Below, one piece after another: positions 41,840 to 49,916 of a stretch of 64,000 nucleotides of DNA (its first letter is position 1; each line of letters begins with the position of its first letter). The position numbers and the translations under genes are program-made. The notes under the pieces are model-generated. The model had not been told where the DNA came from. It made no database searches and saw only the letters and a list, made by a program, of their open reading frames with translations. Source of the DNA: Dyella sp. C9 (lineage in GTDB: Bacteria > Pseudomonadota > Gammaproteobacteria > Xanthomonadales > Rhodanobacteraceae); NCBI RefSeq assembly GCF_003332825.1, contig NZ_QIRF01000021.1, positions 1 through 64,000 of the forward strand. The letters are read 5' to 3'.

Positions 41840-43069
41840 ATGACAGCAGGCCACATGACGACTACGCACGGGAAGCGCCCGACCACCCGGCTTCGCGGCC
41901 ATGTCCACCCAGGCGCGACAGGTCGCCTATGGCGCGGCCCTGCCCTGCTGCTCATGGTCGCCATCGGCACGACACCAAGCACCGCCAGCGTCCAGGACCG
42001 CATCGACGCCCCGCCATCGCTGGCCGAGTGCAAGACGCGCATCGCCGATCGCGCCGATGGCATCGACAGCGACTGCCTGAGGCGGGTCTATGCACAGCCC
42101 ATCGAGGACTGGCCTGCGCCGCATTTGTCAGCAGGGGCCCACTGGCAGGAGTTCGCGCCACTGCCAGCCCCGCCTGAACCCGCAGGCAATCCGTCGACGC
42201 CCGCGAAGATCGCATTGGGCCAGCGATTGTTCGAGGATCCAGGGCTGTCACGTTCCGCGCAGATCGCCTGCACCAGCTGCCACGATCGCCAGCTCGGCTG
42301 GGGCGACGGGCGCAGCGTCTCCTTCGGTCATGATCGCCAACCCGGCCAACGCAATGCACCCGGCATCCCGATGGCCGCGTATGCGACGTCACTGTTCTGG
42401 GATGGCCGCGCGAGCTCGCTCGAAGAACAGGCGCTCGGCCCGATCCAGGACCCCAAGGAGATGGCCTTCCAACTCCCCGAGCTGGAACGACGCCTCAATC
42501 GCGAGCAGGACTATCGTTCGGCATTCGCGCAGGCCTTCGGCGCGCCCGAGGTCACTGCCGTGCGCGTGGCGCAGGCGCTGGCCGCCTACGAACGCAGCCT
42601 GGCGCCGCGCAACAACCGCTTCGACCGCTTCCTGGCCGGGCAACGCGACGAACTCGACGACCGGCAGCTATGGGGGCTACACCTGTTTCGCACGCGCGGT
42701 CGCTGCATGAACTGCCATAGCGGGCCGGCGCTGAGCGATCAGCGCTTCCACAATCTTGGCCTGCACTACTACGGTCGCCGCTACGAGGACCTGGGACGCT
42801 ACGAAGTCACTGGCGATGCCGCCGATGCGGGCACGTTCCGCACGCCCTCGCTGCGCATGGTGTCGCGCACGGGACCCTGGATGCACAACGGCCTGTTTCC
42901 CGACCTGCGTGGCGTCGTGGCGATGTACGTAGCCGGCATGCCGCGCCCGAGACCCCAAGGCGCCCAAGCGAGCGATCCACGCTTCCCTGGCCCCGACCCA
43001 CTGTTGCAGCCGCTCGACCTGACCGCGAACGAAGTGGAGGCCATGACCGAATTCCTGCGGGCCCTGTGA
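41840..43069 (+). CDS. MauG/CcpA-like di-haem cytochrome c peroxidase family protein
   Basis: Predicted 409 aa. An N-terminal signal region with a hydrophobic core near residues 35-48 directs it to the periplasm. Two haem motifs are present, CTSCH (144-148) and CMNCH (289-293). FWDGRASSLEEQALGPIQDPKEM and TPSLRMVSRTGPWMHNG are typical of bacterial CCP/MauG proteins. A 90-residue N-terminal extension with extra Cys is present. Family members either reduce H2O2 or carry out oxidative protein modification (MauG, MbnH). Pairing with a TonB receptor recalls MbnH/MbnT copper systems, but the usual MbnP partner is absent. Convergent with ctaB, 15 bases apart. Confidence 0.88.
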   Translation: MTAGHMTTTHGKRPTTRLRGHVHPGATGRLWRGPALLLMVAIGTTPSTASVQDRIDAPPSLAECKTRIADRADGIDSDCLRRVYAQPIEDWPAPHLSAGAHWQEFAPLPAPPEPAGNPSTPAKIALGQRLFEDPGLSRSAQIACTSCHDRQLGWGDGRSVSFGHDRQPGQRNAPGIPMAAYATSLFWDGRASSLEEQALGPIQDPKEMAFQLPELERRLNREQDYRSAFAQAFGAPEVTAVRVAQALAAYERSLAPRNNRFDRFLAGQRDELDDRQLWGLHLFRTRGRCMNCHSGPALSDQRFHNLGLHYYGRRYEDLGRYEVTGDAADAGTFRTPSLRMVSRTGPWMHNGLFPDLRGVVAMYVAGMPRPRPQGAQASDPRFPGPDPLLQPLDLTANEVEAMTEFLRAL

Positions 43070-43084
43070 CTGGACTGGCCGCGC

Positions 43085-43993
43085 TCAACCCGCGCGTTCG
43101 AACATCACGCCCTGATGCTGCACCAGCGGCTCCATCATCCAATGGTCCACCAGCAGGAAAGCGAACAACGCCATCAGGTAGACGATCGAGTAGTTGAACA
43201 CCTTCATGGCGAAGAACTCGTCCGGCGGGTTCAACAAACGGATGGCGTAGTACAGGAAACCAGCGCCCAGCACAGCCGCGCCGCCCAGGTAGATCCAGCC
43301 GCTGAACCCGGTCAATGCCGGCAGCAGGGTCACCAGTACCAGCAGGATCGTGTAGAACAGCACGTGCCAGCGCGTGAACACCACGCCGTGGGTCACCGGC
43401 AGCATCGGCACCTGGGCACGCGAGTAGTCGTCGCGGCGGAAGATCGCCAGCGCCCAGAAATGCGGCGGCGTCCACACGAAGATAATCAGGCAGAGCTGCA
43501 GCGCGAACGGATGCAGTTCGCCCATCACCGCGGTCCAGCCAAGCACGGGCGGAATTGCCCCGGCCAGCCCACCGATCACAATGTTCTGCGGCGTGGCACG
43601 CTTCAGGTAGGCAGTGTAGATCACCGCATAACCGATCAGGCCGCCGAAGGTGAGCAGCGCCGTCAACGGATTCACCAGCAGCACCAGGACCAGCATCGAC
43701 AACGCGCCCAGCGCCAGCGCGAAGGTCAGCACCTGGTGCGGCTTCAGGTGACCGGTGGCCAGCGGACGGTGCGCGGTACGCGCCATCACCTTGTCGATGC
43801 GCTGGTCGATCAGGTGATTGAACGCCGCCGCCGAAGCGGAGGCCATCCAGATGCCCAGCGTGCCGAACACCAGCGCGCGCCACGGCGGCATGCCGGGCAC
43901 GGCCAGGAACATGCCGATCACCGCGCAGAACACCAGCAGCGCGACGACGCGCGGCTTGGTCAGTTCCAGGTATTCACGAAAACGGCTGGTCAT
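43085..43993 (-). CDS. ctaB: Protohaem IX farnesyltransferase (haem O synthase)
   Basis: Predicted 302-aa, nine-helix UbiA-family prenyltransferase converting haem B to haem O for the aa3 oxidase. It has the prenyl-diphosphate motif in FNHLIDQRIDKVMARTAHRPLATG and the second conserved loop YTAYLKRATPQNIVIGGLAGAIPPVLGW. 2 bases downstream of ctaA. Last gene of the SURF1-Sco-like-ctaA-ctaB unit. Confidence 0.96.
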   Translation of the reverse strand: MTSRFREYLELTKPRVVALLVFCAVIGMFLAVPGMPPWRALVFGTLGIWMASASAAAFNHLIDQRIDKVMARTAHRPLATGHLKPHQVLTFALALGALSMLVLVLLVNPLTALLTFGGLIGYAVIYTAYLKRATPQNIVIGGLAGAIPPVLGWTAVMGELHPFALQLCLIIFVWTPPHFWALAIFRRDDYSRAQVPMLPVTHGVVFTRWHVLFYTILLVLVTLLPALTGFSGWIYLGGAAVLGAGFLYYAIRLLNPPDEFFAMKVFNYSIVYLMALFAFLLVDHWMMEPLVQHQGVMFERAG

Positions 43994-43995
43994 GC

Positions 43996-45162
43996 TTATC
44001 GGTGTCCGTAGGCCAGGAACAGCGAGTCTTCATGACGTCGCTGGGTGCGTGCCAGGGTGGCCAGCAGGGTGAACAACAACAGGGCCGCCATGCCATTGTG
44101 CAGCGTGGCGACCGGCAGCGGCAGGCCAAAATGCACGTTGCTGATACCCAGCAGCACCTGGGCCACCAGCACCAGCGCGATCGCCAGGCCCTGCACACGC
44201 AAACCGCGACGCGACGCCTTGTGCGACAGCCACGCCAGGTAGCAGAACACCACCAGCGCGCCAATGCGATGCGCGATCTGGATGGCACTGCGCGCGGCCA
44301 TGTCGAGCACGCCACCTTCGTAGTTCACGCCGATGCCGCGCCACAGCACGAAGCCCTCGCGGAAATCGGCCGGTGGCATCCACTGCCCCAGGCACTTGGG
44401 AAAATCGGTACCGCAAGCCAAGGCCGCGTAATTGGACGAGGTCCACCCGCCCAGGGCGATCTGGCACAACAACAACACGATGCCCACGATCACCGCGTGA
44501 CGCAGGCCCGCGTAGCTGCCGTCGCGGGCGCCGACGCCAGCAAAGCGAAGCGCGGCGTAGGCCAGCAGCGCGAAGGTGGTGATGCCACCCATCAGGTGTC
44601 CCATCACCACGATCGGCTTGAGCAGCAGGGTGACCGTCCACATGCCGAGCATCGCCTGGAACACCACCACCGCCAGCGCGAGCACGCTGATGCGCCACGC
44701 ACCAGGCCGGTCGAGTCCGGTCGATGCAAGCAAGGGCAATCCGATCGCGAACAAGGACAGCCATAGCGACCAGTGATGTTCACCCTGTATGTACAGCGTC
44801 ACGCCGGCCGCCGCGAAAATGGCGCCGAGGATCACCGCATAGCGCGCCCACGCACGCCGCCAGCTGGCGATCAGCGCAAGCGCGAACACCAGCGTGCCCA
44901 GGGTGCCGGCCAGGAAACGATGCACCTGCTCGCGCCAGGCCTTGTGGGTTTCGTAGGGGCGATCGGGAAACGCCTGGTTCGCCTGCGCGATCTCGTGCTG
45001 CTGCTCGGGCCAGGTCGCCCGTCCGTAGCAGGTCGGCCAGTCGGGACAGGACAGGCCTGCGTTGGACAGCCGCACGAAGGCGCCGAACATCACCACGCCA
45101 AAGGCAAACACGGCGGCGAGCAGCGACAGGCCGCGCAGCACTCTCAGGGAACGGGCACTCAT
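43996..45162 (-). CDS. ctaA: Haem A synthase (COX15/CtaA)
   Basis: Predicted 388 aa, eight membrane helices in two homologous halves. It oxidises the C8 methyl of haem O to give haem A. GAFVRLSNAGLSCPDWPTCYG (haem-ligand region and conserved Cys) near the N-terminus, EQVHRFLAGTLG, HLMGGITTFALLAY, QIALGGWTSSNYAALACGTDFPKC and QIAHRIGALVVF carry the expected paired His ligands. The start ATG shares one base with the stop of the Sco-like gene. Confidence 0.96.
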   Translation of the reverse strand: MSARSLRVLRGLSLLAAVFAFGVVMFGAFVRLSNAGLSCPDWPTCYGRATWPEQQHEIAQANQAFPDRPYETHKAWREQVHRFLAGTLGTLVFALALIASWRRAWARYAVILGAIFAAAGVTLYIQGEHHWSLWLSLFAIGLPLLASTGLDRPGAWRISVLALAVVVFQAMLGMWTVTLLLKPIVVMGHLMGGITTFALLAYAALRFAGVGARDGSYAGLRHAVIVGIVLLLCQIALGGWTSSNYAALACGTDFPKCLGQWMPPADFREGFVLWRGIGVNYEGGVLDMAARSAIQIAHRIGALVVFCYLAWLSHKASRRGLRVQGLAIALVLVAQVLLGISNVHFGLPLPVATLHNGMAALLLFTLLATLARTQRRHEDSLFLAYGHR

Positions 45163-45731
45163 CAGCGGATCACCTTCTGCAGATCCTTGCGCAAACCGGT
45201 TGGATCAAAACCGGCGGGGTACAACGACAACGCCGTACCGTCAGACTCCACCAGCAAGGCCGACACGCTGTCGGGCATGCCGGGGCGGAACGCGGCGAGC
45301 TTGCCGGCGTGATCCTCCCCCAGCTGCCAGTAATCGGTCATACCGCTCGCAGCGGCATGGGCGGGTGGCGCCCCCACGTAGAGCAGACGCAGGCGCGAAG
45401 CATTCTGGTTGAGGGTGATGCGCGCGGCCGCCATCTTGGTCAGCGTGGCCATGCATTGCGTCGCGCAGTCCGGACCGGCCAGCGCCACCAGGGTCAGTTG
45501 CGGCTGGTCGGCACGCCAGGCCCAGGCACTGCCGTCTGGCAGGGTCACCGCGAGCTGCTCATTGGCGAAGTTGCGCTCCGGCGTGACCGCCTCGCCGTTG
45601 GCCTTGCCACTGGGTTGCCAGCCGGTCAGCGTCAACATGCCGGCGGCGGCGATGGGCGCGGCGAACACCAGCATGATCAACAGCAGCTTCAGGCGGCTCG
45701 CGCGCAACGCGGCGGGGTCGGGTGCATTCAT
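45162..45731 (-). CDS. Sco-like thioredoxin-fold oxidase assembly protein
   Basis: Predicted 189 aa, one N-terminal membrane anchor (about 15-38) and a periplasmic domain. The only Cys pair is CATQC, a CxxxC motif as in Sco copper chaperones, in the context LVALAGPDCATQC. The domain then shows RLRLLYVG and a SALLVESDGTALSLYPAGFDPTGLRKDL ending that resembles Sco/thioredoxin C-termini. This position between SURF1 and ctaA is usually occupied by an uncharacterised protein in gammaproteobacteria. I infer a role in copper delivery or thiol control of oxidase maturation; the Sco distal His is not evident. Overlaps SURF1 by ATGA and ctaA by one base. Confidence 0.75.
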   Translation of the reverse strand: MNAPDPAALRASRLKLLLIMLVFAAPIAAAGMLTLTGWQPSGKANGEAVTPERNFANEQLAVTLPDGSAWAWRADQPQLTLVALAGPDCATQCMATLTKMAAARITLNQNASRLRLLYVGAPPAHAAASGMTDYWQLGEDHAGKLAAFRPGMPDSVSALLVESDGTALSLYPAGFDPTGLRKDLQKVIR

Positions 45732-46468
45732 GGCTTGTCCGTGGTCTTCATCGGTCGACGACGATGCAGCACCAGCAGGATCACCACCGCGGCCACGGCG
45801 AAGGTGAACCACTGGAACGCGTAGGCACGATGCCGCGCGGGCGGCATCGCGGAAAAATCGATGGTGTGCTGGCGCACGTAGATGGCGGCGGGGTCCTCGT
45901 CCAGCACCAGCACCTGCGGATAAAGCGCCTGCCCGAGGTCGGCAGCTACCTGCGACAGGTCGAGGTAGACAGTGGTCTTGGGCCAGTGCGACTGCCGTGC
46001 CAGCGCGTTGCCGCCCATCTGGAAGCCCACGCCGGGTGCAGGCAGATACAGTCCCTGCAAGTCCTGCTCGCTGGTGGACAGCGGTGGAACCTGTGGCGCC
46101 TCGTCGGTGCCATTGCCGGGAAGAAAGCCAAGATCGACCAGCAGCAGGCGATCTCCCGAGCGCGGACGGAAAGGCGCATAGACTTCCACACCGCCGCGCT
46201 GGTCGTGCTTGGGATTGTCGAGCAGATAGAGCCTGCCCGTGACGTATTCGCCCTGCACTTTCACCCGCGCAAACGCATCCATGGGGGGCTTTGCGGCCAC
46301 TGCGGCGAAGTCGCGCGGAGCCTCGTTTTCCGCTGCGGCATACCGTCGCAGAATTTCGTCCTTTTCATCCGCGCGATGCAGCTGCCACACGCCCAAGCGT
46401 ATGAACAGCAAGGCACCTGCCGCCGTCAGCAGCAACGCAAACCACGATGGCCGGCGCAGCCACTTCAC
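45728..46468 (-). CDS. SURF1-family cytochrome oxidase assembly protein
   Basis: Predicted 246 aa. One membrane helix at each end (about 10-27 and 219-236) with a periplasmic loop between, the SURF1 layout. LGVWQLHRADEKDEIL, VKVQGEYVTGRLYLLDNPKHDQRGGVEVYAPFR and VDLGFLPG are characteristic. SURF1 helps insert haem a into subunit I. It starts the minus-strand assembly operon, with DUF2909 divergent 59 bases away. Confidence 0.93.
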   Translation of the reverse strand: MKWLRRPSWFALLLTAAGALLFIRLGVWQLHRADEKDEILRRYAAAENEAPRDFAAVAAKPPMDAFARVKVQGEYVTGRLYLLDNPKHDQRGGVEVYAPFRPRSGDRLLLVDLGFLPGNGTDEAPQVPPLSTSEQDLQGLYLPAPGVGFQMGGNALARQSHWPKTTVYLDLSQVAADLGQALYPQVLVLDEDPAAIYVRQHTIDFSAMPPARHRAYAFQWFTFAVAAVVILLVLHRRRPMKTTDKP

Positions 46469-46527
46469 GCGGAGGCACCGCGCACGGCCGCTATACTGCG
46501 GATGTCAAAAACGTACGGACCTATCAC

Positions 46528-46743
46528 GTGGAAACCATCTACAAATATGCGCTGGTGATCCTGCTGCTGGTGGTGCTGTTCAATCTTGGTCAGGCCCTGT
46601 ACTTCATGATGACCGACAAGGAAGGCAGCAAGCGCACGGTGTGGGCGTTGACGCGCCGCATCGGGTTGTCGGTGCTGCTCATCCTGATGGTCGTCCTTGG
46701 CATCTGGATGGGCTGGCTCCACCCGCACGGCGTGGGCCAGTAA
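46528..46743 (+). CDS. Twin-transmembrane protein (DUF2909)
   Basis: 71 aa, two hydrophobic helices joined by a short basic loop (TDKEGSKRTVWALTRRIG). The GTG start at 46528 gives the family opening METIYKYALVILLLVVLFNLG. DUF2909 proteins occur next to cytochrome oxidase genes in gammaproteobacteria, and their role is unknown. A TATACT at 46492-46497 is a plausible -10, without a clear -35. Followed by intrinsic terminator 46794-46823. Confidence 0.88.
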   Translation: METIYKYALVILLLVVLFNLGQALYFMMTDKEGSKRTVWALTRRIGLSVLLILMVVLGIWMGWLHPHGVGQ

Positions 46744-46793
46744 TTGTAGCCGCCAACCGGCTCCAGCGCTTCGCTGCGACATCCGATTCCCCC

Positions 46794-46823
46794 AAGGCCC
46801 GCCCTCCGGCGGGCCTTTGTTTT
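46794..46823 (+). terminator. Rho-independent terminator after DUF2909
   Basis: AAGGCCCGCC (46794-46803), CTCC loop, GGCGGGCCTT (46808-46817), then TGTTTT. A canonical GC stem with a T-rich tail, 50 bases past the stop codon. Confidence 0.88.
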
Positions 46824-46877
46824 GTGGTGCGAACGCCACCCGGGGCGGGGGTGGCGCCGCCTTGGGAGATGGACTGG

Positions 46878-47005
46878 TCGCGCACAGGGTGCGCTCCTAC
46901 AGGTCTGGTCGACGCGGCTTTTGCAGGAGCCCACCCTGTGGGCGACCGCGGCGGCATGTCGTCATCGCTGCATCGACTGGTCCCGCGCAAGGTGCGCTCC
47001 CGCCA
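46878..47005. repeat. Cluster of three GTAG-type REP elements
   Basis: Copy 1 (46878-46901) is the reverse complement of TGTAGGAGCGCACCC... and matches the 21276 copy over 24 bases. Copy 2 (46922-46945) is in forward sense with compensating changes in both stem halves (CCCACC..GTGGGC). Copy 3 (about 46981-47005) is reverse and degenerate. Alternating orientation is typical of REP clusters. They fill most of the 46744-47067 intergenic gap, between two terminators. Confidence 0.8.
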
Positions 47006-47020
47006 GGGATGCGCCCAAAC

Positions 47021-47048
47021 AAAAAGCCCGCCGTGAGGCGGGCTTTTT
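47021..47048. terminator. Perfect bidirectional Rho-independent terminator
   Basis: AAAAAGCCCGCC (47021-47032), GTGA loop, GGCGGGCTTTTT (47037-47048). An exact inverted repeat with A and T runs, so it works on both strands. It ends the oxidase structural operon 20 bases past the ctaE stop. Confidence 0.93.
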
Positions 47049-47067
47049 ACCGGAGCGCGGAAGCGTC

Positions 47068-47958
47068 TCAGAGGATGTAGACGAACATGAACAGGCCCAG
47101 CCACACCACGTCCACGAAGTGCCAGTACCAGGCCACCGCCTCGAAACCGAAGTGGTGTTCCTTGGTGAAATGGCCCTTGGCCACGCGCAGCCAGATCACC
47201 GCCAGCATGATCGTTCCCAGCGTCACGTGCATGCCGTGGAAACCGGTGAGCATGAAGAAGGTCGAGCCGTACACGCCACTCTGCAGCGTCAGGTTGAGCT
47301 CCTTGTAGGCCTCCATGTACTCGTGCGCCTGGAAGTACAGGAAGGTGGCGCCCAGCAGCACGGTCAGGCCGAGGAACAGCAGGATGCGGCCGCGATGGCC
47401 CAACTTCAGCGCGTGGTGCGCAATGGTGATGGTGACGCTCGAGGAAAGCAGGATCAGCGTATTGAGCAGTGGCAGGCCCCACGGGGCCACGGTCTGGAAA
47501 TCGCCGCCGATATGGCCCGGACCACCGCCGCCGCTGGCGCCCCACGAGGCCGCGTAGTCGTTCCACAGGAACTGGTGGGTCAGCACGCCATGCCCATCGC
47601 CGCCCAACCACGGCACCGCGAACATGCGCGCGTAGAACAGCGCGCCGAAGAACGCACCGAAGAACATCACCTCGGAGAAGATGAACCACATCATGCCCAT
47701 GCGGAACGAGCGGTCCACCTGGCTGTTGTAGCTGCCGGCCAGCGACTCGCGGATCACCGAGCGGAACCAGCCGAAGAACATCAGCAGGATGCCGACGAAA
47801 CCGATCGTGAGAATGGTCTTGCCGAAGCTCGCCTCACCCGGTGGTGCGTTGAGCCAGTGCGCGGCACCGAACACGGTGACGAACATGACGACCGCGGCCA
47901 CGATCGGCCAATAGCTCTTGGTCGGTACGAAATAAGCGCCTTGCTGCTGACCACCCAT
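47068..47958 (-). CDS. ctaE: Cytochrome c oxidase subunit III
   Basis: Predicted 296 aa, seven membrane helices, core subunit of the aa3 oxidase. WFIFSEVMFFGAFFGALFYAR with the conserved Glu, HALKLGHRGRILLFLGLTVLLGATFLYFQAHEY, and GFHGMHVTLGTIML...AVAWYWHFVDVVWLGLF are diagnostic. Last structural gene in the minus-strand order DUF2244-ctaC-ctaD-small ORF-ctaE. No ctaG (Cox11) gene intervenes between ctaD and ctaE. Confidence 0.97.
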   Translation of the reverse strand: MGGQQQGAYFVPTKSYWPIVAAVVMFVTVFGAAHWLNAPPGEASFGKTILTIGFVGILLMFFGWFRSVIRESLAGSYNSQVDRSFRMGMMWFIFSEVMFFGAFFGALFYARMFAVPWLGGDGHGVLTHQFLWNDYAASWGASGGGGPGHIGGDFQTVAPWGLPLLNTLILLSSSVTITIAHHALKLGHRGRILLFLGLTVLLGATFLYFQAHEYMEAYKELNLTLQSGVYGSTFFMLTGFHGMHVTLGTIMLAVIWLRVAKGHFTKEHHFGFEAVAWYWHFVDVVWLGLFMFVYIL

Positions 47959-48070
47959 GGTGCGATCCCCGTGGATTTCTCTCGTTTACTTCCGTCCCCA
48001 CGCCCTGCGCGGGGACTGCAACCCGGCACGCCTCACTGGCGCAACGGAGGAATACTGCAGCAGATACACG

Positions 48071-48199
48071 TCAGGAATACCTCAGGCCCTGCAGCAGCGA
48101 AAGCAGGAAGATCGCGACTGCGATGGCGCCGAACACCGTGACGGTGCGCCGCACACCCTTCTTTCGCGCCTGCTCGACTGCTGCGTTCGACTGATTCAT
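48071..48199 (-). CDS. 42-aa membrane protein between ctaD and ctaE
   Basis: Encodes MNQSNAAVEQARKKGVRR followed by one hydrophobic helix (TVFGAIAVAIFLLSLL) and a short tail. A GAGGAAAC site lies upstream of ATG 48199. It sits 53 bases after ctaD and 112 bases before ctaE on the same strand. Similar tiny single-helix proteins are found in this position in related bacteria, and I take it as a small oxidase-associated subunit or assembly factor (inference). Confidence 0.7.
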   Translation of the reverse strand: MNQSNAAVEQARKKGVRRTVTVFGAIAVAIFLLSLLQGLRYS

Positions 48200-48252
48200 C
48201 CGACCCGTTTCCTCTTGCTCCGGCCGCAGGGCCGGAGCAGCAAAGCCTTGCT

Positions 48253-49869
48253 TCAATCCTCGACGTGGCCGTGGGCCAGTTCTTCGTCGTGGATCACCGG
48301 CGGCACCTCGAAGGTGTGGTACGGCGCCGGCGAAGGCACAGTCCACTCCAGGCCCTTGGCGCCTTCCCACACGCGATCCGGCGCCTTCTTCCTGGAGAAG
48401 AAGCAGCAGTGGATCACCACGCCCACGAAGATCAGCTGCGAGGCGCCGAACAGGAAGCCACCGATCGAGCTGATCATGTTGAAGTTGGCGAACGCCACGT
48501 TGTAGTCCGGAATGCGGCGCGGCATGCCGGCCAGGCCCAGGAAGTGCTGCGGGAAGAACAGCACGTTCACCCAGATCACGCTGTTCCAGAAATGGATCTT
48601 GCCCCAGGTTTCCGAATACATGTGGCCGGTCCACTTGGGCAGCCAGTAGTACGTTGCGGCGATGATGGCGAAGATCGCGCCGGTCACCAGCACGTAGTGG
48701 AAGTGCGCCACCACGAAGTAGGAGTCGTGGTACTGGAAGTCGGCCGGAGCCAGCGCCAGCATCAGGCCGGAGAAGCCGCCGATGGTGAACAGGATGACGA
48801 ACGCGATGGCGAACAGCATCGGCGTTTCGAAGGTCATCGAGCCGCCCCACATGGTGCTAACCCAGTTGAACACCTTCACGCCGGTCGGCACCGCGATCAG
48901 CATGGTGGCATACATGAAGAAGATCTCGCCGCCCAGCGGCAGGCCCACCGCGAACATGTGGTGAGCCCACACGATGAACGACAGGAAGGCGATCGAGGCA
49001 ATCGCGAACACCATCGCCTTGTAACCGAAGATCGGCTTGCGCGCGAAGGTCGGGATGATCTCGGAGACCAGGCCGAAGGCCGGCAGGATCATGATGTAGA
49101 CCTCGGGGTGACCGAAGAACCAGAAGATGTGCTGGAACAGCACCGGGTCACCACCGCCAGCCGCGTTGAAGAAGCTGGTGCCGAAATACTTGTCGGTGAG
49201 CAGCATGGTCACCGCACCGGCGAGCACCGGCATCACCGCGATCAGCAGGAATGCCGTGATCAGCCAGCTCCACACGAACACCGGCATCTTCAGCAGATCC
49301 ATGCCCGGCGCGCGCATGTTGAGGATGGTCGCGATGATGTTGATGGCGCCCATGATCGAGCTGATGCCCATCAGGTGGACCGCGAACACCACGTAGGCCA
49401 CCGACTCACCCTGCAGCGAGAGCGGCGGGTACATGGTCCAGCCACCGGCCGGGCCACCGCCGGGCAGGAACAACGTGGACAGCAGCAGCGCGAAGGCGAA
49501 CGGCAGGATCCAGAACGACAGGTTGTTCATGCGCGGCAGCGCCATGTCCGGCGCACCGATCATCAGCGGGATCATCCAGTTGCCCAGGCCCACGAAGGCC
49601 GGCATCACCGCGCCGAAGATCATGACCAGCGCATGCATCGTGGTCATTTCGTTGAAGAAGTACGGCTGCACCAGCTGCATGCCGGGCTTGAACAATTCCG
49701 CGCGGATCACCATCGCGAAACTGCCGCCGATGAAGAACATCAGCAGCGAGAACACCAGGTACAGCGTGCCGATGTCCTTGTGGTTGGTGGACATGCACCA
49801 GCGCACGAAGAAATTGCTGGGCGCGCCGTGGTGATCGTCGTGATGATCGTGTGTAGCTGCGTGGGCCAT
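48253..49869 (-). CDS. ctaD: Cytochrome c oxidase subunit I (aa3)
   Basis: Predicted 538 aa, twelve helices carrying haem a, haem a3 and CuB. Recognisable are MHALVMIFGAVMPAFVGLGNW (haem a ligand), QHIFWFFGHPEVYIMILPAFG (CuB His and Tyr, Glu of the proton path), IVWAHHMFAVGLP (CuB His-His), and FHYVLVTGAIFAIIAATYYWLPK (haem a3/a ligands). An N-terminal His-rich tail (HAATHDHHDDHHG) is present. The K- and D-channel residues look conserved. It pairs with ctaC 47 bases upstream. Confidence 0.98.
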   Translation of the reverse strand: MAHAATHDHHDDHHGAPSNFFVRWCMSTNHKDIGTLYLVFSLLMFFIGGSFAMVIRAELFKPGMQLVQPYFFNEMTTMHALVMIFGAVMPAFVGLGNWMIPLMIGAPDMALPRMNNLSFWILPFAFALLLSTLFLPGGGPAGGWTMYPPLSLQGESVAYVVFAVHLMGISSIMGAINIIATILNMRAPGMDLLKMPVFVWSWLITAFLLIAVMPVLAGAVTMLLTDKYFGTSFFNAAGGGDPVLFQHIFWFFGHPEVYIMILPAFGLVSEIIPTFARKPIFGYKAMVFAIASIAFLSFIVWAHHMFAVGLPLGGEIFFMYATMLIAVPTGVKVFNWVSTMWGGSMTFETPMLFAIAFVILFTIGGFSGLMLALAPADFQYHDSYFVVAHFHYVLVTGAIFAIIAATYYWLPKWTGHMYSETWGKIHFWNSVIWVNVLFFPQHFLGLAGMPRRIPDYNVAFANFNMISSIGGFLFGASQLIFVGVVIHCCFFSRKKAPDRVWEGAKGLEWTVPSPAPYHTFEVPPVIHDEELAHGHVED

Positions 49870-49916
49870 GCCTTACACCTCTACCTAAATGCGAATGCTG
49901 TTGACAGGCTGATCGC

